Positions 17,297 to 26,697 of a stretch of DNA of 64,000 nucleotides are shown here, one piece after another. Origin of the DNA: CBDAPE01 sp965198325 (GTDB lineage: Bacteria; Pseudomonadota; Alphaproteobacteria; UBA828; JAPUJA01). Every line of letters starts with the position of its first letter. Within the stretch, counting starts at the first letter, position 1. Below the pieces are notes generated by a model. That model had not been told where the DNA came from and did not search any database. It saw only the letters and a program-made list of their open reading frames with translations. The position numbers were made by a program, and so were the translations under genes. Location of the stretch: assembly GCA_965198325.1 (NCBI GenBank), contig CBDAPE010000010.1, positions 39,509-103,508 on the forward strand, written 5' to 3'.

Positions 17297-18162
17297 TGGC
17301 AGCCACGACAACAAACGGCGCTCCCGCATCGCAGGGCTTCCGCGTGCCCCTCGTCCATGGCCGGAAATTCGATTCGCTGCTGGCCTACGCCATCATCTAC
17401 TTGGCCTTCCTCTACGTGCCGGTGCTGTTCCTGCCCCTGTTCTCGTTCAACGATTCGATCTATGTGGCGTTTCCGATCAAGGGGTTGACCGTGAAACACT
17501 ACGCCGCGATGGCGGCTCAGCAGCCGTTGATCGACGCGCTCCTGAACAGCCTCAAGGTCGGCGCGATCGTCGCCATCACCAGCACGATCCTGGGCACCCT
17601 CGCGGCCAAGGCGATCACCCGATACAAGCTCAGGGGCGGCGGAGCGGTCGTCGGTTTCATCATGTTCCCGTTCGTCATTCCCGGCATCATCCTGGGCATC
17701 TCGCTGCTGGTTCTGGCCAACGCGATCGGCGTGCCGCTCTCGCTGTTTACCATCGGGATCGCCCATATCCTGATCGCCACGCCGTTCGCGATGCTGGTGA
17801 TGATTTCGCGCCTCGAGGGATTCGATAGGCATCTCGAGGAAGCGTCGCTCGATCTTGGGGAGAGCGCCTGGATGACGTTCTGGCGGGTGACCTTTCCGCT
17901 CGCTTTGCCGGGCTTCATCGCCTGCCTGCTCTTGACCTTCACGGAATCGTTCGACGAGTTCATCCTCGCCTTTTTCCTGGCGGGCAACGAACCGACGCTG
18001 CCGATCTATATCTGGAGCCAGCTCCGGTTTCCGGCGAAATTGCCGAACGTGCTGGCACTGGGCGCCTGCATCCTGGCGGTCTCGTTCTTCGTTATCGCCT
18101 TTGCGGAATGGGTGCGTCGGCGCGGCGTGCAGCCGGGCGAAAAATCGAAGGTGCTGGGCTGA
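17296..18162 (+). CDS. ABC permease, PotC type
   Basis: The 288-residue inner membrane protein has six predicted segments and an EAA loop, EEASLDLGESAWMTFWRVTFP, near residue 190. I choose ATG 17296, which overlaps the previous stop by one base, over an upstream in-frame ATG inside the previous gene. The head to residue 30 is hydrophilic. It is the second half of the heterodimeric channel. Its stop overlaps the ATPase start (TGATG), so the three genes are translationally coupled. Confidence 0.9.
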   Translation: MAATTTNGAPASQGFRVPLVHGRKFDSLLAYAIIYLAFLYVPVLFLPLFSFNDSIYVAFPIKGLTVKHYAAMAAQQPLIDALLNSLKVGAIVAITSTILGTLAAKAITRYKLRGGGAVVGFIMFPFVIPGIILGISLLVLANAIGVPLSLFTIGIAHILIATPFAMLVMISRLEGFDRHLEEASLDLGESAWMTFWRVTFPLALPGFIACLLLTFTESFDEFILAFFLAGNEPTLPIYIWSQLRFPAKLPNVLALGACILAVSFFVIAFAEWVRRRGVQPGEKSKVLG

Positions 18163-19262
18163 TGGGGCGTGAGAACTACATTTCGATCCGCGAATGCTCG
18201 AAGCATTTCGGGCCGGTTCGCGCGGTCGACGGCATCGATCTCAATATCGTTCAGGGCGAATTCTTTGCCCTCCTGGGGCCGTCGGGCTGTGGCAAGACGA
18301 CCCTGTTGCGCCTGCTTGCCGGATTCGAATCGCCGACGGCTGGAGAGATTTATATCGACGAGCAGCCGATGTCGGCGGTGGCACCCAACCGCCGGCCGGT
18401 CAACATGGTGTTCCAGAATTACGCGATCTTTCCCCATCTGACCGTCGCCCAGAACATCGGCTACGGCCTGCGCAAGCTGAAGCTGCCCAAGGACCAGCTC
18501 CGCCGGATGGTCGACGAGTCGCTGGCACTCATAAAACTGGAGGGCTATGGCGACCGGAAGTCGGAACAACTCTCGGGCGGCCAGCGCCAGCGTGTCGCCT
18601 TGGCCCGGGCCCTGATCAAGCAGCCCAAGGTGCTGCTGCTGGACGAACCGCTCGGCGCGCTGGACAAGAAGCTCCGCGAGCAGATGCAGATCGAACTGCG
18701 CGCCCTGCAGCAGGAGGTGGGGATCACCTTCGTCTTCGTGACTCACGATCAGGAGGAAGCGCTCTCCATGTCGGACCGTATCGCCGTCATGTCGGCGGGG
18801 CAGGTACTTCAGGTCGACAGTCCCGAGCGGCTCTACGAGCAGCCGTCAAACCGTGAGGTCGCGGACTTCATCGGCACGATGAATTTTTTTGGCGGCACCG
18901 TCAAAGAGACCGACGGCGAGATGGTCGTCATCGACGCCGGCCCGTTGGGCACGGTTCGCTCGTCACGGACCAACGGCAGTGCGTCGACCGACACGGCCGT
19001 GCTGGTCGCGATCCGACCGGAAAAGATCGTGGTCGGCGAGGCGGCGCCCGGCGCGGGTCACAACAGTGTCGCGGGGCGGATCGGCGCGGCCGCCTACCTG
19101 GGCGATCGGAGCCATTTCCACGTGCAGGTGGCGGGACACGATCAGCCGATCGCCGTCGCAAGCCAGAATCTCGCGCCGACGCTCTCGGGCGCTCGGCCCG
19201 TCGAAAACGAGATCTGGTTGACCTGGCCGGACGAAGCGGTGGTGCTTCTGCCGCCCGAGTGA
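18162..19262 (+). CDS. ABC ATPase, PotA type
   Basis: The 366-residue ATPase has Walker A GPSGCGKTT near residue 43, Q-loop VFQNYAIFP, signature LSGGQRQRVALARAL, Walker B VLLLDEPLGALD and switch histidine VFVTHDQEEA. A C-terminal TOBE domain (about 290-360) is typical of polyamine, maltose and iron importers, where it stabilises the complex or senses the solute. ATG at 18162 overlaps the permease stop. It completes an importer with the two permeases. Confidence 0.93.
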   Translation: MGRENYISIRECSKHFGPVRAVDGIDLNIVQGEFFALLGPSGCGKTTLLRLLAGFESPTAGEIYIDEQPMSAVAPNRRPVNMVFQNYAIFPHLTVAQNIGYGLRKLKLPKDQLRRMVDESLALIKLEGYGDRKSEQLSGGQRQRVALARALIKQPKVLLLDEPLGALDKKLREQMQIELRALQQEVGITFVFVTHDQEEALSMSDRIAVMSAGQVLQVDSPERLYEQPSNREVADFIGTMNFFGGTVKETDGEMVVIDAGPLGTVRSSRTNGSASTDTAVLVAIRPEKIVVGEAAPGAGHNSVAGRIGAAAYLGDRSHFHVQVAGHDQPIAVASQNLAPTLSGARPVENEIWLTWPDEAVVLLPPE

Positions 19263-19377
19263 GCGCGCACTATAATTACTCCGGTATCGATCGACTCAAG
19301 ACCGGTTGAAGTGACGTTGGCGGCCGGGCGCCGCCGATGCCGCGAGGGGCGGTAGGGGTTAGAAAGAGAAGGTAACT

Positions 19378-20781
19378 ATGAGAACGAACTTTCCGTACGA
19401 CACCAACGACCTGTGGGCCAAGGACAAGGACCACATCATGCACGCCTGGACCGATCTGCAGCATGTGCGTGAAAAGGGCTCGCTCGTCGTCGCCGAATCC
19501 GACGGCATCTACGTCTACGATTCCGACGGCAACAAGATGATCGACGGCCCCGCGGGCATGTGGTGCGTCAACATCGGCTACGGCCGTCAGGAGATGGCGG
19601 ACGCGATTGCCGATCAGGCGATGCGCATGACCTATTTCTCGCCGTTCCATCAGATGACCTCGCCGCCGACCGCCGAACTGGGCGCCAAGCTGGCCGAGAT
19701 GGCGCCGGGCGATCTCAACGAGGTGTTTTTCTCGACGGGCGGGTCGGAAGCAGTCGATTCGGCCATCCGCTTCGTCTGGTTCTACCACCGCTACCGCGGC
19801 AAGGAGAACAAGCGCCATATCATCTCGCGCAGCGAGGCCTATCACGGCAGCACACATCTGACCGCCTCGGTCTGCGGCAAGATGCACGACCGAAGCCCGT
19901 ATTTCGATTACATCACGGATATCATCCACCACTTGCCGACGCCCTATCCCTATCGGCGGCCCGACGGCATGAGCATCGAGGCGTTCTGCGACCAGTGCGT
20001 CGCCGATCTCGAAAACAAGATTCTCGAGCTGGGCCCGGATAACGTCGCACTGTTCATCGCCGAGCCGATCCTGGCGTCGGGCGGCGTGATCGTGCCGCCG
20101 CCGGGATATCACAGGAAAACCCTCGAGGTTTGCCGCAAATACGACGTCGTCTACATCTCCGACGAAGTCGTCACCGGGTTCGGCCGGCTCGGCCACTGGT
20201 TTGCTTCGGAGCCCGAGTTCGACATCGTCCCGGACATCATCACCTCGGCGAAAGGCCTGACCTCGGGCTATCTTCCGCTGGGCGCGACGATCATCTCGGA
20301 GCGCCTGTTCTCCGCGGTAAGCGGGCCCGATGCGGTGGGCTCGTACTTCGCGAACGGCTTCACCTATTCGGGCCATCCGGTTTGTTGCGCGGCGGCGCTC
20401 AAGAACATCGAGATCATGGAGCGCGAAAATATCCTCGGGCATGTCCGGGAGGTCGGCCCCTATTTCATGGAGCAGCTCGAAACGCTCTACGACATTCCAG
20501 TCGTGGGCGAAGTTCGCGGTAGTCATCTGATGGCGTGCATCGAGTGCGTCGCCAACCAGGAGACCAAGGAGCGGTTGTCCGACGGCGTCAATATCGGTCC
20601 GCGCATCGACAAGCATTGCCAGGACCGGGGTCTCATCGTGCGCCCGTTCGAGCATTTCTGCGTTCTCTCGCCGCCGCTCGTGATCACCAAGGCGGAAATC
20701 GACACCATGATCGGCATCATGCGCGACGGCATCGAGGCGACGGTCGCCGATTTGCGTTCGGAGGGCCTTTACGACGGCTAG
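19378..20781 (+). CDS. Class III PLP aminotransferase (omega-amine/putrescine-pyruvate type)
   Basis: The 467-residue enzyme has the GxG PLP loop STGGSEAVDSA near residue 120, YHGSTHLTASV, the PLP-ring Asp in ISDEVVTGFGR near 262 and the Schiff-base Lys in TSAKGLTSGYLPLG near 290. Length and motifs fit SpuC-like putrescine/cadaverine-pyruvate transaminases and beta-alanine-pyruvate transaminases. The start at 19378 follows AGAAGGTAACT. It lies 115 bp after the ABC ATPase, so conversion of the imported amine to an aldehyde is a natural role (inference). Confidence 0.88.
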   Translation: MRTNFPYDTNDLWAKDKDHIMHAWTDLQHVREKGSLVVAESDGIYVYDSDGNKMIDGPAGMWCVNIGYGRQEMADAIADQAMRMTYFSPFHQMTSPPTAELGAKLAEMAPGDLNEVFFSTGGSEAVDSAIRFVWFYHRYRGKENKRHIISRSEAYHGSTHLTASVCGKMHDRSPYFDYITDIIHHLPTPYPYRRPDGMSIEAFCDQCVADLENKILELGPDNVALFIAEPILASGGVIVPPPGYHRKTLEVCRKYDVVYISDEVVTGFGRLGHWFASEPEFDIVPDIITSAKGLTSGYLPLGATIISERLFSAVSGPDAVGSYFANGFTYSGHPVCCAAALKNIEIMERENILGHVREVGPYFMEQLETLYDIPVVGEVRGSHLMACIECVANQETKERLSDGVNIGPRIDKHCQDRGLIVRPFEHFCVLSPPLVITKAEIDTMIGIMRDGIEATVADLRSEGLYDG

Positions 20782-20868
20782 ACCGCAGGCCCTGCATCAA
20801 CAGGCAACGATCCGTCGGGCCGCTCCCGGATAGCGGGGGCGGCCATGGCGGCCGGAGCGAGATTTCCC

Positions 20869-21684
20869 ATGACCTTTGATACGGTCACCTTCGAGACACG
20901 GGGGCCGATTGGGCTGCTGACGCTCAACCGACCGGATGTGCTCAACGCGATTAATCCGGTGATGATCGGCGAGATCGGCGACGTCCTCGACACCGTTGAA
21001 GCGGATGAGGAACTTCGCGTTCTGGTCCTGACTGGCGCCGGGCGCGCCTTTTCCGCCGGTTTCGATCTCAAGAAGAGAGAGGACGCCAAAGGGAGCGGGC
21101 CGGGGCATTGGCGGCCGGTCCTCGAGCGCGATTTCGACATGATCATGCGCTTCTGGCACTGCGCCAAGCCGACCCTTTCGGCGGTCCAAGGCTATTGCCT
21201 CGCCGGCGGCTGCGAAATGGCTCTGGCCTGCGACATCACCATTGCCGGGGTGGGCGCGATGTTTGGGGAACCCGAACTCAAGTTCGGCAGCGGCATCGTG
21301 GCACTGCTGATGCCCTGGCTGACCGGTCCGAAGCAGGCAAAGGAGCTGATCCTGACGGGAAACGACCGGATCCCGGCGGATCGCGCCCTGGCACTCGGTC
21401 TGATTAATCGAGTCGTGCCGGATGGTGACGTGCTCGAGGCCACCCTCGCGATGGCGCGCGACATCGCCGTGATGGATCCGATGGTGGTCAAGCGCACCAA
21501 GCAGGTGATCAACCGGTCCTACGAGATCATGGGCATGGGCGATGCCCTCCGGATGGCACTCGACGCCGATGTCGAGATCGAAAGCCTGGACTCGCCCGAA
21601 GGAAAGATGTTCGCCGATATTGCCGAGCGCGAGGGCCTCAAGGCGGCCATCGCCTGGCGGGATTCCCGCTTCGGCGGCGAGTGA
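20869..21684 (+). CDS. Enoyl-CoA hydratase/isomerase (crotonase family)
   Basis: The 271-residue protein has crotonase motifs: LNRPDVLNAINPVM near the start, GRAFSAGFDLKKRED (first oxyanion-hole region), and VQGYCLAGGCEMALACDI near 110 (second oxyanion loop). The start is ambiguous. ATG 20869 begins at the usual MTFDTVTFE with GAG nearby; ATG 20845 would add 8 residues. It sits directly before an acyl-CoA synthetase gene that starts about 20 bp after its stop, so the two probably activate and then hydrate or isomerise the same acyl group. Confidence 0.88.
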   Translation: MTFDTVTFETRGPIGLLTLNRPDVLNAINPVMIGEIGDVLDTVEADEELRVLVLTGAGRAFSAGFDLKKREDAKGSGPGHWRPVLERDFDMIMRFWHCAKPTLSAVQGYCLAGGCEMALACDITIAGVGAMFGEPELKFGSGIVALLMPWLTGPKQAKELILTGNDRIPADRALALGLINRVVPDGDVLEATLAMARDIAVMDPMVVKRTKQVINRSYEIMGMGDALRMALDADVEIESLDSPEGKMFADIAEREGLKAAIAWRDSRFGGE

Positions 21685-21704
21685 CCCGAGCAAGAGCGAG
21701 CCCG

Positions 21705-23789
21705 ATGTCCCGTCCGCTTGCGCCACTGCTCGCACCGCGCTCGATCGCCGTGGTCGGCGCGTCGCCGAAGCAGGGTTCGGTTGGTCAGACGATCATCCAC
21801 GGCGCCCTTGTCGGCGGGTTCGACGGCAAAATCTATCCCGTGAATCCCAAATATGGCGCGATCGGGGATCTCGCATGCTATCCCTCGCTGGGCGATCTGC
21901 CGGGTCCGGTCGAGCATGCCGTTCTCGCCGTTGCCGATCACCGGGTAGAGGGCCAATTGGTCGCGGCAATCGAGGCGGGTGCGAAAGCGGCAAGCATTTA
22001 CGGGTCCTGCTACCTCGAAGAGGACATAGACCCGCCGCTCACCAAGCGGCTGGCCGCCCTTGCACACGAGGCCGGGCTTGCGATTTGCGGCGCAAACGGC
22101 ATGGGCTTCTACAACAATGTGGAGAACACCTATCTCTGCATATCGTCGACGCCCATGCGGCTCCCTCGTGGCTCCGTTGCGCTGATCCTCCATTCGGGCT
22201 CGGTCTTCAGCGCCTTCGCAAATTCCGAAAGCCGCCTCGAATTCAGCTACGTGGTCTCCGCGGGCCAGGAGCTGACGACATCGGTCGCCGACTATCTCGA
22301 CTTCTTCCTCGACGATGCCGGCACGCGCGTCGTCGGCCTGTTTCTGGAGGCCGTGCGCGACCCGCAGGCCTTCGAGCAGGCGCTGGAAAAAGCCCAGACG
22401 CGGGACGTCCCGATCGTGGTTCTCAAAGTCGGTCGAAGCGAGATCGCGGCGCGGATGGCGGTTAACCACAGCGGTGCCATGGTCGGCAACGCGGCAGCCT
22501 ATGGTGCCGTGTTCGAGCGGTACGGTGTGATCGCGGTCGACTCGCTTGATGAATTCGCCGCCACCCTCGCGTTGTTCGAATCGCCCCGGCGAGCGGGACC
22601 AGGCGGTGTTGCGACAATTCACGATTCTGGTGGCGAGCGCGAGATGCTCGCCGATGTGGCCGAAGTGCTCGACGTGCCGCTGGCGCGGTTGAGCCCGGCG
22701 ACGGAATCACGCCTCGGTACCCGCCTGGACGCCGGTCTTGAACCGGGTAACCCGCTCGACGCCTGGGGCACGGGGCACGACTACGAGGGGATATTTCGCG
22801 ACTGCTTTCAGGCTCTTGTCGACGATCCGGATACGGCGATCGGGTTCTACAATGCAGATATCGGCGATGATCGCGAGCTGAGCCTCGGCTATATCCGGGC
22901 GTGCGTCGCGGTTTCGCAGGCGACCGACAAGCCCGTCGCGTTTACGACCAATCTCAGCAATCTGCCTCATACGACCCGCTTTGCCGAACTCAAGGCGGCG
23001 GGCGTACCCCTGCTTGAAGGTACGGGACCGTCGCTTCTGGCCGCGCGGCACCTGATGACCTATCGTGATTTCCGCGGCCGGTCGCCGGATTCACCCCCGG
23101 CGTCGCCCGCCGAAGACGTCGTCTCGCGCTGGCGCGCCCGCCTCTCGACAGGGAATGCACTCGATGAAGCCGCGGGGCTCGGCCTGCTGGCGGACTACGG
23201 CATCGAGGTTCCCGCGAACCGGATCATCGAAACCGCGGCCGACCTCTCCGAGGCGGCGCACGCGATCGGTTATCCGGTCGTGCTCAAGACGGCGATGACC
23301 CAGCTTCATCACAAATCGGACGTCGGCGGCGTCAAACTGGGCCTGACCGACGAAGCGGCCTTGATCGACGCCTACCGCGATTTTGCCGAGCGGCTGGGTC
23401 CCCGGGCGCTCGTCGCGGCGATGGTGTCCCCAGGCGTCGAGATGGCGCTGGGGCTGAGCCATGATCCGCAATTTGGACCGCTCGTCATGATCGCGAGCGG
23501 CGGGATTTTCATCGAGCTCCTAGGGGACGCGCGCTACGCCCTGCCGCCCTTCGATCGGGCCGCCGCCTTGCGGTTGATCGACGGCTTGCGATCACGCCTC
23601 CTGTTGGACGGGCTGCGCGGCTTGCCGGCTGCGAACCTCGAAGCGCTTGGGGATGCGCTGGCGCGGTTTTCGGTGCTGGCGGCGGACCTTGGCGACCTGA
23701 TCGCTGAAGCCGATGTGAATCCGCTGATCGCTTCGCCCGATGGTTGTATGGCGGTGGACGCGCTGATTGTTCCGCGCACCGCACCATGA
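21705..23789 (+). CDS. Acyl-CoA synthetase (NDP-forming), fused alpha and beta subunits
   Basis: The 694-residue protein has an N-terminal CoA-binding domain (PRSIAVVGASPKQGSVG), a succinyl-CoA-synthetase-like ligase domain, and a C-terminal ATP-grasp domain (YPVVLKTAMTQLHHKSDVGGVKLGL). The region after LHSGSVFSAFANS, where the phospho-histidine domain lies, continues without a break. Family members make acyl-CoA from acid and CoA with ADP or GDP release. ATG 21705 fits the family start; an earlier GTG at 21681 overlaps the hydratase stop. It is co-transcribed with the hydratase. Confidence 0.88.
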   Translation: MSRPLAPLLAPRSIAVVGASPKQGSVGQTIIHGALVGGFDGKIYPVNPKYGAIGDLACYPSLGDLPGPVEHAVLAVADHRVEGQLVAAIEAGAKAASIYGSCYLEEDIDPPLTKRLAALAHEAGLAICGANGMGFYNNVENTYLCISSTPMRLPRGSVALILHSGSVFSAFANSESRLEFSYVVSAGQELTTSVADYLDFFLDDAGTRVVGLFLEAVRDPQAFEQALEKAQTRDVPIVVLKVGRSEIAARMAVNHSGAMVGNAAAYGAVFERYGVIAVDSLDEFAATLALFESPRRAGPGGVATIHDSGGEREMLADVAEVLDVPLARLSPATESRLGTRLDAGLEPGNPLDAWGTGHDYEGIFRDCFQALVDDPDTAIGFYNADIGDDRELSLGYIRACVAVSQATDKPVAFTTNLSNLPHTTRFAELKAAGVPLLEGTGPSLLAARHLMTYRDFRGRSPDSPPASPAEDVVSRWRARLSTGNALDEAAGLGLLADYGIEVPANRIIETAADLSEAAHAIGYPVVLKTAMTQLHHKSDVGGVKLGLTDEAALIDAYRDFAERLGPRALVAAMVSPGVEMALGLSHDPQFGPLVMIASGGIFIELLGDARYALPPFDRAAALRLIDGLRSRLLLDGLRGLPAANLEALGDALARFSVLAADLGDLIAEADVNPLIASPDGCMAVDALIVPRTAP

Positions 23790-23858
23790 ATGGGATATAT
23801 CCTAGAATGGGAAATAGCGTGTGACGGGACGCGCTGAAGAAGAGGGAGAGACAGGCAT

Positions 23859-24326
23859 ATGAGTGACGGTACCGCGTTGAAGAAAGTTCGGGTCCGAAGT
23901 GATAGGGCGAAAGATCCAGGGCCGGGTCTGTGGTCGGAATGTCTCAAGGTGGGTGATCAATTCTGGGTTGCCGGCCAGACCGCAATCGCCGACTGGTGGG
24001 ACGGCAGCGGCGAAAAGACATTCGAGACCGGCGGTGGCGACCGGGTCGTCGGACCGAACGACGCCTATAAGCAGACCCAGGTGGCCCTAGCCCGAATCAA
24101 GGCGCTGACGGAAGCTGCCGGCGGCACCATCGACGATATCGTCAAGATGACGATCTACGTGACCGATATCCGCTACCGCCCCGATGTGGTGCGCGCGCGC
24201 TCCGAGTGGCTCGATGGCATCGAGAACCCTCCGACGGTGGCGCTGGTCGGCGTCGACACCCTGGCCCAGGTCGATATCCTCGTCGAGATCGATGCCCAAG
24301 GCGTAATCGGCTGCGGCAACGGCTGA
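23859..24326 (+). CDS. RidA-family protein (YjgF/YER057c/UK114)
   Basis: The 155-residue protein has the RidA barrel core: VGDQFWVAGQTA, QTQVALARIKALTEAAGGTIDDIVKMTIYV and PPTVALVGVDTLAQVDILVEIDA. It lacks the exact RPxR end motif of RidA proper: the arginine that binds the keto acid (normally in (R)xA near 105) is not in the standard context, so it may belong to one of the Rid2-7 subgroups, which often go with amine or aromatic catabolism and hydrolyse imines. ATG at 23859 follows GAGGGAGA. Three bases separate it from the flavin monooxygenase gene, so they form an operon. Confidence 0.85.
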   Translation: MSDGTALKKVRVRSDRAKDPGPGLWSECLKVGDQFWVAGQTAIADWWDGSGEKTFETGGGDRVVGPNDAYKQTQVALARIKALTEAAGGTIDDIVKMTIYVTDIRYRPDVVRARSEWLDGIENPPTVALVGVDTLAQVDILVEIDAQGVIGCGNG

Positions 24327-24329
24327 ACG

Positions 24330-25508
24330 ATGGTGAAGCGCCACGCCGAAATCGTCGGTGCCGGGTTTGCCGGCCTTTGCACGGCGGCGGCACTGGGTCA
24401 GCGAGGCTGGTTGGTCCGGGTTCACGAACAGGCGCCCGAAATGCGTGCGTTTGGCGCCGGTATCTGGTTCTGGGAGAACGGTCTCAGAGTATTGAATTCG
24501 ATCGGGGCCTGCGACGAGGCGCTCGACGGTGCGATCGAGGCGAAGCTCTGGGAGAGCGTCGCCGTCGACGGCGGGCAGATCGAACGGGTCGATTTCGCCC
24601 CTGGCGGCGGCCCGCGCCTGTTCTGCATCGTCCGCCATCATCTGCTTTCATGCACCCGTCGGGCGGCGGAGCGCGCGGGTGCCGAAATCGTCACCGGTTC
24701 GACGGGGATCGCGGCGACGCCCGACGGCGAACTCCTGCTCGAAAACGGCGAGCGTCTCAAGGCCGATCTGATCATCGCGGCGGACGGTGTTCACTCGAAG
24801 ATTCGGGATTCGCTCGACCTCGTGCAGAGTCGGCGAAAGCACCTCGACGGCATCATCCGGGTGCTGGTGCCCCGGGTCGCAGACGAACTCGAGGCGCCCG
24901 ACGCACAGCATATCGTGGAATGGTGGGCCAAGCCGCACCGTCTCCTGCTCACGCCGGTGAGCCAGGACATCCTCTATCTCGCGCTCGCCTCGCAGGATTT
25001 CGACATGGTCGGGACGCGCATCCCGGTCGATAAGGACAGCTGGGTGCGGTGGTTTCCCCATCTGGAGTCCGTCATTCGCCGGATCGGCGAAGAGGGCCGC
25101 TACGACGTCTTCGAGACGATTTCTCTCAAGCGCTGGTCGGCAGGAAAGGTCGCGATCATCGGCGACGCCGCTCACGCGATGTCGGCCGGGCTGGGCCAGG
25201 GAGCGGGCACCGCGATGATGAACGGGCTCAGCCTGGCTGTCGCGCTCGACGAGACGGACGACATGAATGCCGCCACGGCGCGATGGGAGCGTCGCGAACG
25301 GCCACTGACCGAGCATACCCAGCGGTGGTCGGTCCGGGCCTGGCCAACCCTCAGCATTGCGCCCTGGCAGGCGCGCCTCTGGTTTCACACACCTGGACTT
25401 GCCCAATGGATCGGCAAAATGCGCCTGCGCACGTCGGCCCACATTCCGACGGGCACGGAGGGGGATGCGGCCTGGGTTGCCCCCGCCGAACGGATCCGGG
25501 CTGCCTAG
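24330..25508 (+). CDS. FAD-dependent monooxygenase (PHBH/salicylate hydroxylase type)
   Basis: The 392-residue enzyme has a Rossmann FAD motif at the N-terminus (EIVGAGFAGLCTAAALGQRG), the DG motif IIAADGVHSKIRDSL near 150, and the second FAD motif AIIGDAAHAMSAGLGQGAG near 275. These define group A flavoprotein hydroxylases, which use NAD(P)H and O2. WFWENGLRVLNSIGA near 45 is shared with the paralogue that follows. RidA upstream suggests the product or substrate passes through an imine or enamine. The substrate is unknown. Confidence 0.9.
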   Translation: MVKRHAEIVGAGFAGLCTAAALGQRGWLVRVHEQAPEMRAFGAGIWFWENGLRVLNSIGACDEALDGAIEAKLWESVAVDGGQIERVDFAPGGGPRLFCIVRHHLLSCTRRAAERAGAEIVTGSTGIAATPDGELLLENGERLKADLIIAADGVHSKIRDSLDLVQSRRKHLDGIIRVLVPRVADELEAPDAQHIVEWWAKPHRLLLTPVSQDILYLALASQDFDMVGTRIPVDKDSWVRWFPHLESVIRRIGEEGRYDVFETISLKRWSAGKVAIIGDAAHAMSAGLGQGAGTAMMNGLSLAVALDETDDMNAATARWERRERPLTEHTQRWSVRAWPTLSIAPWQARLWFHTPGLAQWIGKMRLRTSAHIPTGTEGDAAWVAPAERIRAA

Positions 25509-25518
25509 GCGGAGCGGG

Positions 25519-26697
25519 ATGGCTGGACGACACGCAGAAATAACCGGGGCGGGATTCGCTGGGTTGACCCTCGCGGCGGCGCTGGCGCAGCGCGGCCGGA
25601 GCGTGCGCGTGCACGAACGCACGCAACACGTTCGGGCCTTTGGCTCGGGCATCTGGTTTTGGGAGAACGGCCTCAGGGTGCTCAACGCCATAGGTGGCGC
25701 CGACGAGGCCATGCCGGACGCCGTGGAGTCGAGGCTCTGGGAGAGCATTGCGGTCAGCGGACGCCAAATCGACCGGGTCGATTTCGGCCCGATCGGAGGC
25801 CCCCGGGGGTTTTGTCTGCTGCGGGATTCGCTGTTGAGGGCGGTTCTTCATGCGGCCGAGCGTGCGGGCGCCGAAATCGTGACGAATTCCAATGTCGTTG
25901 CGGCGAGGCCCGATGGCGGGCTGGAACTGTCCGACGGAACAAATTGATCGGCAGACCTCGCCGTTGCCGCGGACGGGGTTCATTCGCGAATCCGGGATGC
26001 CCTCGGCCTGCTGCAGTTACACGAGCGGCATGCGGATGGCGAGCACCAGCTCGTCGTGCCGCGTCATGCGGACGACCTTATGACGCCCGATGCCTTTCAT
26101 GCGGTGGAATGGTGGGGCCCGCCACGGCGCTTTCTGCTGACCCCAGTGAACAACGAGGTTCTCTACCTTGCCATGGCCGCGTGTCAGGATGATATGGATG
26201 GTATCCGGATCCCCATCGACAAGGAGAGCTGGACCCGGTCGTTCCCGCAGCTCGAGACGATCATTGACCGGATCGGATCGGAGTCTCGCTACGATATCTT
26301 CGAGACCATCAAGCTCAAGCAGTGGTCTGCCGGGCGCATTGCGGTGATTGGCGACGCTGCTCACTCCATGACGCCGGGGCTCGGCCAAGGGGCCAGCACC
26401 TCGATGGTGAACGCGCTGGGCCTCGCCGTAGCCCTTGACGATGCGCCCGATGTGGAGGCCGCGCTTTCTCTTTGGGAGGCCCGGGAGCGATCGTTGACGG
26501 AACATACCCAGCGCTGGACGCTGCTCGCCTATCCCCACTTGGCGGTTCCGGCCTGGCGGGCGCGAATTTGGTTTCATACGCCGGTGTTATCGTCCTGGAT
26601 CGGGCGCCAACGGTTACGGCCCGCGCATCATATCGCCCGGGGCACGGAAGGGGACGCGCCCTGGGTCCATCCCACTGAACGGACCCGGGCGGCCTAG
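25519..26697 (+). pseudogene. Second FAD-dependent monooxygenase, interrupted by an in-frame TGA
   Basis: This is a paralogue of the upstream gene and exactly the same length (1,179 bp including stop). It keeps GAGFAGLTLAAALAQRG, WFWENGLRVLNAIGG, AADGVHSRIRDALG and AVIGDAAHSMTPGLGQGAS. A TGA at 25945-25947 ends translation after 142 residues, but the same frame reads on to 26697 with full similarity. CGA to TGA is the simplest cause. Without suppression the product would lack the second FAD motif. It may be a recent tandem duplicate that has lost function, or a single-base call error. Its end overlaps the opposite-strand peptidase gene by four bases. Confidence 0.88.
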
